From: Bacillota bacterium
Lineage (GTDB): Bacteria > Bacillota > Clostridia > Tissierellales > MES13
DNA length: 64,000 nucleotides
Direction: 5' to 3'
Assembly: GCA_009711785.1 (NCBI GenBank)
Contig: VENA01000016.1
Location: 126,476 to 190,475, forward strand
Shown here: positions 35,080-44,144 of the stretch, in pieces
How the letters are laid out: each line of letters opens with the position of its first letter
Position numbering within the stretch: position 1 is the first letter of the stretch
Notes under the pieces: generated by a model
What the model saw: the letters and a program-made list of their open reading frames with translations, nothing else
Database searches by the model: none
Told to the model about the DNA's origin: nothing
Program-made: the position numbers and the translations under genes

Positions 35080-35361
35080 TTATAATATTTCAATATTAAC
35101 GTTTGTAACTTCTACTTTATAATCCCTTTCAATAAATTTTAATACCTTAGATATCATTTTATTAGCATGGGTAGTATTGTTAGAAACACAAACAAAACCA
35201 ATTATTGATTTTCTCCATTTTTCATTTAAATCGACTTCAGCTATAGAAACATTAAACCTTGCTTTAATTTTACCTATTAAGCTTTTTATAACCATTCTTT
35301 TTTCCTTAAGAGAATTAGCCTCATATATCATTAATTCCACAGAACATGCACCAATAATCAT
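35080..35361 (-). CDS. DUF503 domain-containing protein (YlxP-like)
   Basis: Small protein of 93 residues with the DUF503 pattern: MIIGACSVELMIYEANSLKEKRMVIKSL, then RFNVSIAEVD and an IEVTNVNI-like end. The fold is a small alpha-beta sandwich; YlxP in Bacillus lies in the infB-rbfA region and has been tied to ribosome biology, without a proven role. The ATG at 35361 follows GAGGTG; a GTG inside that site is rejected. It opens an operon with nth. Confidence 0.88.
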   Translation of the reverse strand: MIIGACSVELMIYEANSLKEKRMVIKSLIGKIKARFNVSIAEVDLNEKWRKSIIGFVCVSNNTTHANKMISKVLKFIERDYKVEVTNVNIEIL

Positions 35362-35716
35362 TTTTTTCACCTCTATAATAAATATATTATTATTCTATCA
35401 TATGAGAGTCTTTTTAAAAAAAATGTGTTAATATTTAGTGTTACTTTTTATAATCCCAAAAATAGGTTGTAATATTATTCTACTAAGTAATATATCTAAT
35501 TTAATCTGAAATTTTAAATAGTTTAAAAGTGGCTAACTTTAATCGATAATTGACTAAGATAAACTTAAATAGACCATACTATTATTGTTATTATTTCTAA
35601 TATATGGTACGATTTATCATATATAATACTTTTATTTTTAAAATACTTATTTTAAAGTTTTACTTAATAGTAATTATGACACACTGAAGTAAATTCATTT
35701 AGGTGGAGGGGACGAA
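35362..35716. other. Intergenic region, no gene seen
   Basis: These 355 bases separate the divergently oriented DUF503 operon and the small plus-strand gene at 35717. The region is very AT-rich. A possible TATAAT lies at 35622-35627 but has no convincing -35 element. No RNA motif, repeat or short coding sequence with a ribosome binding site was found. Confidence 0.6.
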
Positions 35717-36115
35717 ATGAAAAGAGATAAAATGATTAAACTCATAACTATTTTACTGTTTTTATCTATAGTGCTAAATATTTATTTATATAATAGCGAT
35801 AAAAAAGAGAATAATGTTCATTATATGGTTGATAAAGTAGTATCTTCTATTTATAAAAATGACATATCAGATATGGAGGATTTAATAATAGAGGATTATG
35901 ATAGGGAACATTGGAAAAGAATAATTGAAAAATTTAACAAAAATCATGTTGATGATAATACAGATGGTCGATATTCATTTGGTACTTTTGTAACCTTAAA
36001 ACTTCATAATGAAACTTATATTATAAATATTTATCCTGATATAAATGGAGATTTATATATTGATGATATATCTCCTATAGAAGAAAGTGAAAGAAAAGAT
36101 ATATTTATAAAATAA
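35717..36115 (+). CDS. Small membrane-anchored protein of unknown function
   Basis: Protein of 132 residues, one of the few plus-strand genes. Residues 7-25 (IKLITILLFLSIVLNIYLY) form a single N-terminal membrane segment or uncleaved signal, with the remainder outside. The outer part is acidic (DISDMEDLIIEDYDREHWKR) and ends in a beta-rich segment (IINIYPDINGDLYIDDISPI). No family is recognised. A strong GGTGGAGGGG site precedes the ATG. It converges on kbl, with a shared hairpin between them. Confidence 0.75.
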   Translation: MKRDKMIKLITILLFLSIVLNIYLYNSDKKENNVHYMVDKVVSSIYKNDISDMEDLIIEDYDREHWKRIIEKFNKNHVDDNTDGRYSFGTFVTLKLHNETYIINIYPDINGDLYIDDISPIEESERKDIFIK

Positions 36116-36124
36116 AAATTAAAA

Positions 36125-36147
36125 GGGAAACAGCTTAGCTGCTTCCC
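36125..36147. terminator. Bidirectional terminator between the plus-strand gene and kbl
   Basis: Hairpin GGGAAACAGC, TTA, GCTGCTTCCC (one mismatch) with T-runs on both sides when read on each strand. It can serve both converging genes. Confidence 0.8.
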
Positions 36148-36159
36148 TTTTTTTATAAC

Positions 36160-37341
36160 TTAAAGTATACCCATTTCTTTTCCTACCTTTTCAAAGGTAT
36201 CTACTACTCTATCTAATTGTTCTTTTGAATGTCCTGCAGTAACCATACATCTTACTCTTCCTGTACCCTTTGGAACTGTAGGGAATACTATTGGTGATAC
36301 AAATACTCCTTCTTCCTTTAGTCTATTACTAAATTCCATGGATTTTGCTTCCTCGCCTATAATAACAGGCGTTATTGGAGTTTCACTATGTCCTGTATCA
36401 AAACCTAGCTTGCCTAATTTTTCTTTAAAATACTTAGCATTATCCCATAGTTTATCAGTAAATTCTGTTGTTTCCATAAGCATATCTACAGCTTCTATAA
36501 TAGCACCTACAGCAGCTGGTGGTAAGGATGTACTAAATAATATTGGTCTACCTCTATGATTTAACCATTCCTGTGCTGCTTTAGAACATGCTACATATCC
36601 ACCTATAACCCCTATAGCTTTAGATAATGTACCTATACTAAAGTCAACTCTTCCATGTAAATTAAAATGATCCACTGTTCCTCTACCACTTTCACCTAAT
36701 ACGCCAGACCCATGGGCATCATCAACATAAGTCATTGCATTATATTTTTCAGCTAATTCAACAATTTCAGGTAATTTAGCAACATCTCCATCCATACTAA
36801 ATACACCATCAGTAATTATTAATACATTTTCGTAATTATCTCTTTTTTCTTTTAACACTCTTTCTAAATCTTTCATATCAGAATGTTTAAATATTGCTTT
36901 ATCTGCTTTACTTAATTTAACTCCATCTATTATACTTGCATGATTTAATTCATCAGAGATAATAAGATCTCCCTTTTCTGTAATTGCCTGTATAGCTCCT
37001 GCATTACAGTTAAATCCTGATTGAAAAACCATTACTGCTTCTTCTCTTTTAAATTTAGCAAGTTTCTCTTCTAACTCTTCATGAATATCCATATTACCAA
37101 TTATAGTCCTAACTGCTCCAGAACCTACTCCGTACTTTTTAACAGCCTCTATCGCAGCGTTTTTAAGTCTTGGGTGATTCGCAAAGCCTAAATAGTTATT
37201 AGATGATAAGTTTATTACCTTCTTTCCATCTAGAATAACTTCAGCTTCGTTAGGTCCTTCTAAAACTGGAAGTTTTCTATAAACTCCTTCATCTTTAAGT
37301 TCTTGAATCTTTTTTTCTAAGTATGTAGGTCCATTTGACAT
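36160..37341 (-). CDS. kbl: Glycine C-acetyltransferase (2-amino-3-ketobutyrate CoA ligase)
   Basis: PLP-dependent alpha-oxoamine synthase of 393 residues. The PLP lysine lies in [14 protein letters not shown] near residue 240, the Asp in [12 protein letters not shown], and the N-terminal [13 protein letters not shown] is typical. The enzyme splits 2-amino-3-ketobutyrate to glycine and acetyl-CoA in threonine breakdown, which suits a glycine-reducing fermenter. The related biotin enzyme (BioF) cannot be fully excluded by sequence alone, but no biotin gene is near. No threonine dehydrogenase gene is in the window. ATG at 37341 follows AAAGGAGG. Confidence 0.88.
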   Translation of the reverse strand: MSNGPTYLEKKIQELKDEGVYRKLPVLEGPNEAEVILDGKKVINLSSNNYLGFANHPRLKNAAIEAVKKYGVGSGAVRTIIGNMDIHEELEEKLAKFKREEAVMVFQSGFNCNAGAIQAITEKGDLIISDELNHASIIDGVKLSKADKAIFKHSDMKDLERVLKEKRDNYENVLIITDGVFSMDGDVAKLPEIVELAEKYNAMTYVDDAHGSGVLGESGRGTVDHFNLHGRVDFSIGTLSKAIGVIGGYVACSKAAQEWLNHRGRPILFSTSLPPAAVGAIIEAVDMLMETTEFTDKLWDNAKYFKEKLGKLGFDTGHSETPITPVIIGEEAKSMEFSNRLKEEGVFVSPIVFPTVPKGTGRVRCMVTAGHSKEQLDRVVDTFEKVGKEMGIL

Positions 37342-37482
37342 ACACAATACCTCCTTTAAATAGTTGAAAAGATTTAGGAAACCTTTTCATCAATATTAAA
37401 TGTATTTCCTATATTCCCAACAATTATAAGTATAACATACCTATAAACATTTTTGTTTTTTGTAAATTTAATTTAATATTTT

Positions 37483-37977
37483 CTAGTTTTTATAAAATTT
37501 AATTTTAGTTTCCATATAATCCTCTTCTAATTTAAGTATTATATATGTATACCATTTTTCCCTTCTTTTATTAAAGGGAGATCCTGGATTTAATAATAAT
37601 ATTCCATTTTTAGTTTTTAATAAAGGTTTATGACTATGTCCAAATGTTATTATATCAACCTTTTCATTTTTAAATTCTTCTAAAACTCTTTTATTTGTAG
37701 TGGATTTGTCTCCATGTCCATGAAACAAACCTATCCTATAACCATTTAAACTTATTATTCTTTTTTTAGTTATACTATCTTCAATACCTTTATCATCTAC
37801 ATTTCCATATACTCCATATAATTTTTTATTTTCCTTTAAAAAATTATATGCTTTAATACTTTTATAATCTCCTAAATGAATCAAAGTATCTATATTTTTA
37901 AATTTAGTATTTAAAAATACTTTAAGCTTGTCTAAATCCTTAGTTATATGGGTATCAGATATTATCCCTATCTCCAT
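37483..37977 (-). CDS. Metallophosphoesterase, YfcE/MJ0936 family
   Basis: Phosphodiesterase-like protein of 164 residues. Metal ligands are visible in ISDTHI (D8, H10), LIHLGDYKS (D37), YGVYGNVDD (N-D) , FHGHGD and TFGHSHKPL. This is the calcineurin-like two-metal site. The family hydrolyses small phosphodiesters and the cellular substrate is unknown. It follows queG by eight bases in the lepB-queG unit. Confidence 0.88.
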   Translation of the reverse strand: MEIGIISDTHITKDLDKLKVFLNTKFKNIDTLIHLGDYKSIKAYNFLKENKKLYGVYGNVDDKGIEDSITKKRIISLNGYRIGLFHGHGDKSTTNKRVLEEFKNEKVDIITFGHSHKPLLKTKNGILLLNPGSPFNKRREKWYTYIILKLEEDYMETKIKFYKN

Positions 37978-37985
37978 AGATCCTC

Positions 37986-39092
37986 CTAATTAAAATATTT
38001 TAATAAATTCGTAAATTCTTTTTTTACTTTAATACTTTTTTCCTTTTTTAATTGGTTAATAATTAACTCTTTCCCTAGCTCTTTATCGATTTTTAATAAC
38101 GCCCATGCTGCATATTCTCTTAACATTTCACTATCTTCTTTTAAAGCATCTTTAACTAAATTAAGATAATCTTTATTTTTAATATTACCTAATAATATTA
38201 AAATATTTCGCTTTAAAATATTTTTTCCTCTCCAACTCCCTGATATATGTCCATATTTATTTTTAAACTCTTTATTTGATAAAGCAAACATTTCTTTAAT
38301 ATCTAAACTCCCATTAGTTATTTTAGGTAAAAAATCTATAGTATCTCCAAAATATACATCCTTATTTTTAGGACAAACCATCTGACATGTATCACAACCA
38401 TATACTTTAGCTTCCATCTTTTCTCTTAATTCATAAGGGATTTTTTTCTTAGTTTGGGTTAAATATGATATGCATCTACTTGCATCTACTTTATAATTTT
38501 CCTTTAAAGCCTTAGTTGGACATGCATCAATACATAATCTACAATCACCACATTTTTGTTTAACCTCATCATCTTTTTTAATATCTAAATCAGTTATAAT
38601 ATACCCCAAAAATATAAAAGAACCATAATAATCATTTATTATGGAGCAATTTTTTCCATACCAGCCTATTCCAGATCTTTTTGCAACCTCTCTATCTATT
38701 AAAGGTCCTGTATCAACATATATTTTATATTTAAAATTTTTATTCTTTTTTATACTATCAGTAAGTGATTTTAATTTTTCATAAAGTACATCATGATAAT
38801 CCTTTCCCCATGAAGACCTAGAAAGCATGCCCTTTATTTCTTTGTTTTTTCTTATTTTATTATCTAAATTATAAGATAAACCAGCTACTATTATTGATTT
38901 CCCTTCTGGAAGTAGTTTTTTAGGGTCTATCCTTAAATTAATATCCTTTTCTTCAAACTCAGTATGATAATTCATTTTTTCTCTATTTTCTAAAATTTCT
39001 ACTAAATTATCAAAGGGTACTGTATCTGTAAAACCTAAAATATCTATTCCTAAATTAACTGCTTCTTTCTTTATATAATCCTTTAATATCAT
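37986..39092 (-). CDS. queG: Epoxyqueuosine reductase QueG
   Basis: Cobalamin-dependent tRNA epoxyqueuosine reductase of 368 residues, last step of queuosine synthesis. Two [4Fe-4S] clusters are marked by [16 protein letters not shown] and [11 protein letters not shown], with the family's [24 protein letters not shown] before them. A HEAT-like C-terminal extension ([15 protein letters not shown]) is normal for the family. It overlaps lepB by four bases. The enzyme needs cobalamin, which fits the uptake operon in this window. Confidence 0.94.
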   Translation of the reverse strand: MILKDYIKKEAVNLGIDILGFTDTVPFDNLVEILENREKMNYHTEFEEKDINLRIDPKKLLPEGKSIIVAGLSYNLDNKIRKNKEIKGMLSRSSWGKDYHDVLYEKLKSLTDSIKKNKNFKYKIYVDTGPLIDREVAKRSGIGWYGKNCSIINDYYGSFIFLGYIITDLDIKKDDEVKQKCGDCRLCIDACPTKALKENYKVDASRCISYLTQTKKKIPYELREKMEAKVYGCDTCQMVCPKNKDVYFGDTIDFLPKITNGSLDIKEMFALSNKEFKNKYGHISGSWRGKNILKRNILILLGNIKNKDYLNLVKDALKEDSEMLREYAAWALLKIDKELGKELIINQLKKEKSIKVKKEFTNLLKYFN

Positions 39093-39670
39093 TTTACCAC
39101 CTCAATAAATCCATCTCCGTATTCTGGGTATTTTACAGAAAAAGTTGTAACATCTTTAAAGGGCCAAAGTTTTGTTGTTGCTTTTCCTATTATATTTTCT
39201 ATAGGAACGTAACCAAAGCTTCTACTATCATTGCTATTGTTTCTATTATCCCCCATGACAAATATACTACCCTCTGGTACTATACCTTCTATAAAATTAT
39301 AGTCTCTATCTAAAAGATTCTTATTAACAATATAATCTTCTTTTAACCTTTCTCCATTTACATACACACAATCTTTTTCTAGAAAATAATAATCTCCCTC
39401 TGTAGCTATAACCCGTTTTATAAATAATTCGTCTTTTCTTTTTTTAATAGGAGGTGAAAATACTACTATTTCTCCCCTCTTAGGTCTTTGAAAATAATAA
39501 CTTAATTTATCTACTATTAATCTATCATTATTGTGTATAGTTGTAAGCATAGATTCACCACTTACAACTGTTATACTAAATAAAAATTTTTCTATAGCTA
39601 AGGTAATGATTAATGCAATTATAAAAGTTTTTAATAGATTAATTATATTTTTTATAAAAATCTTTATCAT
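39089..39670 (-). CDS. lepB: Signal peptidase I
   Basis: Type I signal peptidase of 193 residues that cleaves exported proteins. One N-terminal membrane segment (about 10-30) is followed by SGESM with nucleophile Ser40 and [11 protein letters not shown] with general base Lys85. [15 protein letters not shown] is box E. First gene in a unit with queG and a phosphoesterase. No clear Shine-Dalgarno sequence was picked out, but the N-terminus fits the family. Confidence 0.95.
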   Translation of the reverse strand: MIKIFIKNIINLLKTFIIALIITLAIEKFLFSITVVSGESMLTTIHNNDRLIVDKLSYYFQRPKRGEIVVFSPPIKKRKDELFIKRVIATEGDYYFLEKDCVYVNGERLKEDYIVNKNLLDRDYNFIEGIVPEGSIFVMGDNRNNSNDSRSFGYVPIENIIGKATTKLWPFKDVTTFSVKYPEYGDGFIEVVK

Positions 39671-39810
39671 TTAACCACGTCCCATAAATAAAAGTATATT
39701 ATAAAATTAAATATTTTAAAACTAATTAAGTAAATTTCCTCTTATAAACCTATATAAACTCTATGTAATATTAATCCCAACTTATGTAAGTTTTATTCTT
39801 CATATATAAA

Positions 39811-39837
39811 AAATGTGCTGAAATATTCAGCACATTT
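39811..39837 (-). terminator. Terminator of the DUF456-nfo unit
   Basis: Minus-strand hairpin AAATGTGCTGAA, TA, TTCAGCACATTT followed by T residues, just after the nfo stop. Confidence 0.85.
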
Positions 39838-39839
39838 AT

Positions 39840-40667
39840 CTATTCTCTCAAACTTTTAAGTAATGATATTTCTTCTTTATAACCTTCTAATTCATTAGGA
39901 GTTTCTAAAAGAAATGGTAACTCTTTTAATTGAGGATGGTTAATTATCTTTTTAATACCTTCAAGTCCTATTAATCCCTCTCCAATTTTTGCATGTCTAT
40001 CCTTATTAGATTCAAATTCTTTCATACTATCATTTAGATGAATTGCCTTTAAAGAATCTATTCCTATAGTTTTATCAAATTTCTCTAATACATTATCTAA
40101 ATCATTTACTATATCATAACCTGCTGCATATATATGACAAGTATCTAAACACACTCCTATTAATTCTTTATACTTTATTCTATCTTTAATTTCTTTAAGT
40201 TGTTCAAAGGTATACCCTATTTCTGTACCCTTTCCAGACATTGTTTCTAAAAGAATTGTAGTATTTTCATTTCCAGTTAATACCCCATTGATAAGTTTAG
40301 TTATTTTTTCAATACCAAACTCTACCCCTTTACCTGTATGACTTCCTGGATGAAAAGTATAAAGGTCACAAGGAATAGTTTCAAGTCTTTTTAAATCATC
40401 TTTAAACATTTCTTTAGCAAAATCCCAAACGTGTCCTTTATAAGATGCCATATTTAATGTATATGGAGCATGGGCTAATAAAGGAGCGAAATTATTATCT
40501 TTCATAATTTTTTTTAATTTCTTTATATCTTCTAAATCTAATGCTTTAGCTTTTCCTCCCCTTGGGTTTCTTGTGAAAAATTGAAAGGTGTTTGCACCTA
40601 TATCTAATGCTAGTTTCCCTGCATTTTCAAATCCTTTTGATATTGTCAAATGACTTCCTATATTCAT
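39840..40667 (-). CDS. nfo: Endonuclease IV
   Basis: AP endonuclease of 275 residues with a zinc TIM barrel: [78 protein letters not shown] and [13 protein letters not shown] cover all three zinc-ligand signatures. It repairs abasic and oxidised sites. The ATG at 40667 has GAGGTG nine bases upstream, and an in-frame GTG within that site is rejected. It follows the DUF456 gene by 17 bases. Confidence 0.96.
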   Translation of the reverse strand: MNIGSHLTISKGFENAGKLALDIGANTFQFFTRNPRGGKAKALDLEDIKKLKKIMKDNNFAPLLAHAPYTLNMASYKGHVWDFAKEMFKDDLKRLETIPCDLYTFHPGSHTGKGVEFGIEKITKLINGVLTGNENTTILLETMSGKGTEIGYTFEQLKEIKDRIKYKELIGVCLDTCHIYAAGYDIVNDLDNVLEKFDKTIGIDSLKAIHLNDSMKEFESNKDRHAKIGEGLIGLEGIKKIINHPQLKELPFLLETPNELEGYKEEISLLKSLRE

Positions 40668-40684
40668 AATAATCACCTCTAATA

Positions 40685-41167
40685 TTAAATTAAAACTTTT
40701 ATAATAAAAACAAAGATTATAATACTTGCTATTATACTATCAAAAACAATTCCTAGTAAATATCCTATAAACGTAGCTAAACCTATGTTAACTGATTTTT
40801 TAAACTTATTATTAGATAATAATTCTCCTATTATTGCCCCTATAAATTGTCCAATTATAAGACCTATAATATTAAATAGAAAAAAACCTATTATTGCACC
40901 TAAACACATCCCTATTATTCCCTTAGTTGATGCCCCTACCTTTTTTGTAGTTATTATAGAAGCTAAGTAATCAAACACAAAGGAAAAAGAAGTCAAAATA
41001 GCAAAAATAATTACCGTTGTCAAAGTAATATCTTTAAAATTTGTCAAAAGTGCATATATAAATGTTACAATAAATATAAGACCTGTACCAGGTATAATAG
41101 GAAAAAAAACACCGAAAAAACCTATTATCATACATATAATAGCTATTATTGTTAATATTGTATTCAA
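40685..41167 (-). CDS. DUF456 domain-containing membrane protein
   Basis: Hydrophobic protein of 160 residues with about four or five membrane segments. The Gly-rich pattern [19 protein letters not shown] and [22 protein letters not shown] matches DUF456 (YqgC-like). Function is unknown. It starts with TTG, preceded by GGAGG at suitable distance, and is cotranscribed with nfo. It diverges from rodA. Confidence 0.85.
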   Translation of the reverse strand: MNTILTIIAIICMIIGFFGVFFPIIPGTGLIFIVTFIYALLTNFKDITLTTVIIFAILTSFSFVFDYLASIITTKKVGASTKGIIGMCLGAIIGFFLFNIIGLIIGQFIGAIIGELLSNNKFKKSVNIGLATFIGYLLGIVFDSIIASIIIFVFIIKVLI

Positions 41168-41232
41168 ATACTACCTCCTTCCATATTATTATACCCATTA
41201 TTAATTATATAAACTTTAATTTTAAACTTAAG

Positions 41233-41261
41233 TTTAATACTCTCCTAAATTATGTTATAAT
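41233..41261 (+). promoter_or_regulatory. rodA promoter
   Basis: TTTAAT (41233-41238), 17-base spacer and TATAAT (41256-41261), about 28 bases before the rodA ribosome binding site. Confidence 0.55.
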
Positions 41262-41295
41262 CTATTATTATATAGTAATTAGAAAGGATAATTCT

Positions 41296-42417
41296 ATGAT
41301 AAATTTCGAAAAGAAGCTTTTAAGAAAGTTCGACTATATACTTTTTCTGTCAATAACTTTATTAAGCGTGTTTGGTTTCATTTCATTATATGCTTCTAGC
41401 ATTGGTACAAAGGGTATAGCCCATATAGGAGATGTGAAAACTCAAGCAATTGCTTTTTTAATTGGTATTGTTACTATGCTTATATTAACATTTTTTGATT
41501 ATGATGTATTAGGTAAATTTTATCTTCCAATTTATATATTTTGCAATTTACTTTTAATAGCAGTATTATTATTTGGAACAGGTGAAAAACAATGGGGAGC
41601 AAGAAGTTGGCTTGTAATTGGTTCTTTTAGTTTCCAACCCTCTGAAATTGTTAAGATAGGTACAATAATATCCGTTGCTAAATTTATTGAAAAAAACAGC
41701 GAAAAAATTAATGAACTTTTTACTTTAATAAAAGTTTTGACATTCTCATTCATCCCTGTTTTTTTAATATTATTGCAACCTGATTTTGGGACAGCAGTTG
41801 TTTTTATATTTTTTATAGTAGCTATGCTTTTTGTTACAGGTTTAGATATTAAATATTTTTTATATGCTGGAATAACAGCTATAGCTAGCATGTTTTTTAT
41901 GTACTTTTTTACCTTTGATGATTATCAAAAGGACAGACTAAACGTATTTTTAAATCCTGAAGCTGATAATTTGAATTCAGGATATCATGTAGCTCAATCT
42001 AAAATCGCTATAGGTTCTGGAAAAAAATTAGGAAGATTTTTATTTGATGAAATTAATTTCACATCCGGTGGATTTCTTCCAGAAAAACACACAGATTTTA
42101 TATTTTCAGTTATCGGTGAAGCCTTTGGTTTAATTGGTGGACTTGTGTTAATAAGTCTATATTTTATTATGATATATAGATTAATATCTATTGCAAAGGC
42201 AGCTAAAAATTTATTTGGCTCACTAGTTATTGTAGGAGTTACGGCAATGATGGTATTTCATGTTATACAAAACATCGGAATGACAATGGGACTACTACCA
42301 GTTACTGGTATACCCCTCCCCTTTATTAGTAAGGGTGGAACGTTTTTAATTTCAAATATGATAAGTATAGGATTAGCTTTAAGTATAGGAATTAGAAAAA
42401 ATAAAATAAACTTTTAA
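41296..42417 (+). CDS. rodA: Peptidoglycan glycosyltransferase, RodA/FtsW/SpoVE family
   Basis: Membrane enzyme of 373 residues with about ten segments that polymerises lipid II. The family region GSGKKLGRFLFDEINFTSGGFLPEKHTDFIFSVIGEAFG contains the extracellular catalytic part, and LPFISKGGTFLISNMISIG is the C-terminal signature. The frame is open 49 codons further upstream, but AGAAAGGA and the family N-terminus point to the ATG at 41296. RodA (elongation) is favoured over FtsW or SpoVE on similarity alone. Plus-strand, single gene with its own promoter and terminator. Confidence 0.87.
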   Translation: MINFEKKLLRKFDYILFLSITLLSVFGFISLYASSIGTKGIAHIGDVKTQAIAFLIGIVTMLILTFFDYDVLGKFYLPIYIFCNLLLIAVLLFGTGEKQWGARSWLVIGSFSFQPSEIVKIGTIISVAKFIEKNSEKINELFTLIKVLTFSFIPVFLILLQPDFGTAVVFIFFIVAMLFVTGLDIKYFLYAGITAIASMFFMYFFTFDDYQKDRLNVFLNPEADNLNSGYHVAQSKIAIGSGKKLGRFLFDEINFTSGGFLPEKHTDFIFSVIGEAFGLIGGLVLISLYFIMIYRLISIAKAAKNLFGSLVIVGVTAMMVFHVIQNIGMTMGLLPVTGIPLPFISKGGTFLISNMISIGLALSIGIRKNKINF

Positions 42418-42419
42418 AA

Positions 42420-42440
42420 CAGTAGAAAACTTTTCTACTG
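42420..42440 (+). terminator. rodA terminator
   Basis: Hairpin CAGTAGAAAA, C, TTTTCTACTG followed by seven T residues just after the rodA stop. Confidence 0.85.
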
Positions 42441-42454
42441 TTTTTTTATAAGAA

Positions 42455-42484
42455 AAGTCATACATCTTTAAAAATGTATGACTT
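42455..42484 (-). terminator. Terminator of the NUDIX gene
   Basis: Minus-strand hairpin with arms AAGTCATACAT and ATGTATGACTT and a short T-rich tail, 13 bases after the NUDIX stop. Confidence 0.7.
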
Positions 42485-42496
42485 ATAAACAAAATA

Positions 42497-42961
42497 TTAA
42501 ATTGATTTATTTTTTATATTTTCTAATACTAGTTTATAAACATCATCAGCATATGTTACGTTTTTTGGTAATTCATCGAATAATTTTACTAAATCAGTTT
42601 CACTATTTCTAGGTTTAGGTTCAAATTTATCAACAGTTGCCACATATATAGCAGTTTTAAATGGTCCTTTTTCTTTATCCACTGTATAATAACCTAAAGG
42701 CATAATATCAGAAAGTATACCACCAATTTCTTCATATGTTTCTCTTTTAGCACACTCTAATATTGTTTCCTTTGATTCCCTTTTACCTGATGGGAATTCC
42801 CATCCCCTTCTCTTAATATGATAAGTCATAACAAATTTATCACCATAAAAAGGTATCACTAAACTTCCATTAGAATCTTCTAAACTTAAAGGATCTACTC
42901 CTATGAACATTTTAATATCCCCATTTGTTCCTTTAAAATTATATTCTTTCAATAATTTCAC
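42497..42961 (-). CDS. NUDIX hydrolase
   Basis: Protein of 154 residues with the NUDIX box in GKRESKETILECAKRETYEEIGGI, i.e. G-x5-E-x7-RE-x2-EE-x-G near residues 59-82. It removes a nucleoside-linked pyrophosphate group from an unknown substrate; DIKMFIGVDPLS and WEFPSG resemble the MutT/ADP-ribose group. It is monocistronic with its own terminator. Confidence 0.88.
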   Translation of the reverse strand: MKLLKEYNFKGTNGDIKMFIGVDPLSLEDSNGSLVIPFYGDKFVMTYHIKRRGWEFPSGKRESKETILECAKRETYEEIGGILSDIMPLGYYTVDKEKGPFKTAIYVATVDKFEPKPRNSETDLVKLFDELPKNVTYADDVYKLVLENIKNKSI

Positions 42962-43061
42962 CTGCTTTCTAAAAATATTTATATATTATATTATGAAAAA
43001 AAAGTTTAAACGATATAATTTTAATTTTTTAAATATTCTGTAATTTCAAAATATAAAAAAA

Positions 43062-43081
43062 GTGGCGAAACCGCCACTTAA
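43062..43081 (-). terminator. glsA terminator
   Basis: Minus-strand hairpin AAGTGGCG, GTTT, CGCCACTT followed by seven T residues. Confidence 0.9.
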
Positions 43082-43088
43082 GCAACGA

Positions 43089-44006
43089 TTAAAATATACT
43101 TAGATTTATTTCTTCAGATAATTCTTTTAAAATTCCATATCCTCCTATAGAATTTCCTTTTTCATCTAATGAAGGTCCATAAACACCTATGCCCATGTTA
43201 TTAGGTATTGATGCTAATATACCCCCTCCAACACCACTTTTTGCTGGGATTCCTACATTAATAGCAAACTCTCCTGAACCATTATACATACCACAGGTTA
43301 CCATAAAAGTTTTTACTAATCTGGTTATATATTTATTAGCTAATACTTCATTTGTTTCTGGTACTACTCCGTCATTTGCTAAAAATAATCCTATATTTGC
43401 AATATCAACACAATTGACCTCTAAAGAACATTGTTTAAAATAAAGGTCTAATATTTCTTCAACATCTCCTTTTATAATACCTACATCTCTCATAAAATAG
43501 GCCATAGCTCTATTTCTATCACCTGTTCTTTTTTCAGATAAATATACTTCTTCGTTTATATCTATGTTTTCATTTCTTGTTATTTTTCTAAAAAAGTCTA
43601 GTAACCTATTAAATTTATCATCCTTATTCTTTCCTTTGATTAATGAAGAAATAACGATAGCTCCTGCATTTATCATAGGATTTAATGGTTTTGATGGCAT
43701 TGTTGTTTCTAATTTTATTATTGAGTTAAATGCATCTCCTGTAGGTTCCTTTCCTACTTTCTTGAAAACCTCTTTTTCACCGTTATCCATAATTGCTAAC
43801 ATTAAGGTTACTGTTTTTGATATGCTTTGTATTGTAAATTTCTTATTGTAATCACCAGCAGTATAAAAGTTCCCTTCTAAATCAGCTAAACAAACACCTA
43901 AATCATCTTTTTTAGCATTTTCTAAAGCTGGTATATATGATGCTACTTCCCCTTTTTTTGTAAGTTTCTTATTACTTTTAACTAAATTCTCTAATAATTC
44001 ATTCAT
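43089..44006 (-). CDS. glsA: Glutaminase A
   Basis: Serine-dependent glutaminase of 305 residues that converts glutamine to glutamate and ammonia. The catalytic pair S61-x2-K64 lies in FTIQSISK; NPMINAGAIV and SGEFAINVGIPAKSGVGGGILA are family signatures. Length is normal. Monocistronic with a strong terminator. It fits an amino-acid-fermenting lifestyle. Confidence 0.96.
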   Translation of the reverse strand: MNELLENLVKSNKKLTKKGEVASYIPALENAKKDDLGVCLADLEGNFYTAGDYNKKFTIQSISKTVTLMLAIMDNGEKEVFKKVGKEPTGDAFNSIIKLETTMPSKPLNPMINAGAIVISSLIKGKNKDDKFNRLLDFFRKITRNENIDINEEVYLSEKRTGDRNRAMAYFMRDVGIIKGDVEEILDLYFKQCSLEVNCVDIANIGLFLANDGVVPETNEVLANKYITRLVKTFMVTCGMYNGSGEFAINVGIPAKSGVGGGILASIPNNMGIGVYGPSLDEKGNSIGGYGILKELSEEINLSIF

Positions 44007-44118
44007 ATTAAAAAACCCCTTATCTCATGTCTATTAAAGCAATGTTAAATTTTTATCCCACTTATATATAAAATATATTAAATACCTTTATAAGTCAATA
44101 GGATTAAGGCAAAAAAAA

Positions 44119-44138
44119 AGCAGGAACTTAATCCTACT
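44119..44138 (-). terminator. Terminator of the kinase gene at 44145-45806
   Basis: Minus-strand hairpin AGTAGGA, TTAAGT, TCCTGCT (one G-T pair) followed by nine T residues. Confidence 0.8.
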
Positions 44139-44144
44139 TTTACT

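Noticed and set aside
36160..37341. 8-amino-7-oxononanoate synthase (BioF)
   Set aside because: The sequence reads as the Kbl group and no biotin gene is nearby; kept only as a minor alternative.
41149..41295. Upstream extension of the rodA frame by 49 codons
   Set aside because: No ribosome binding site, AT-rich non-family sequence and a promoter inside it; the ATG at 41296 fits the family N-terminus.
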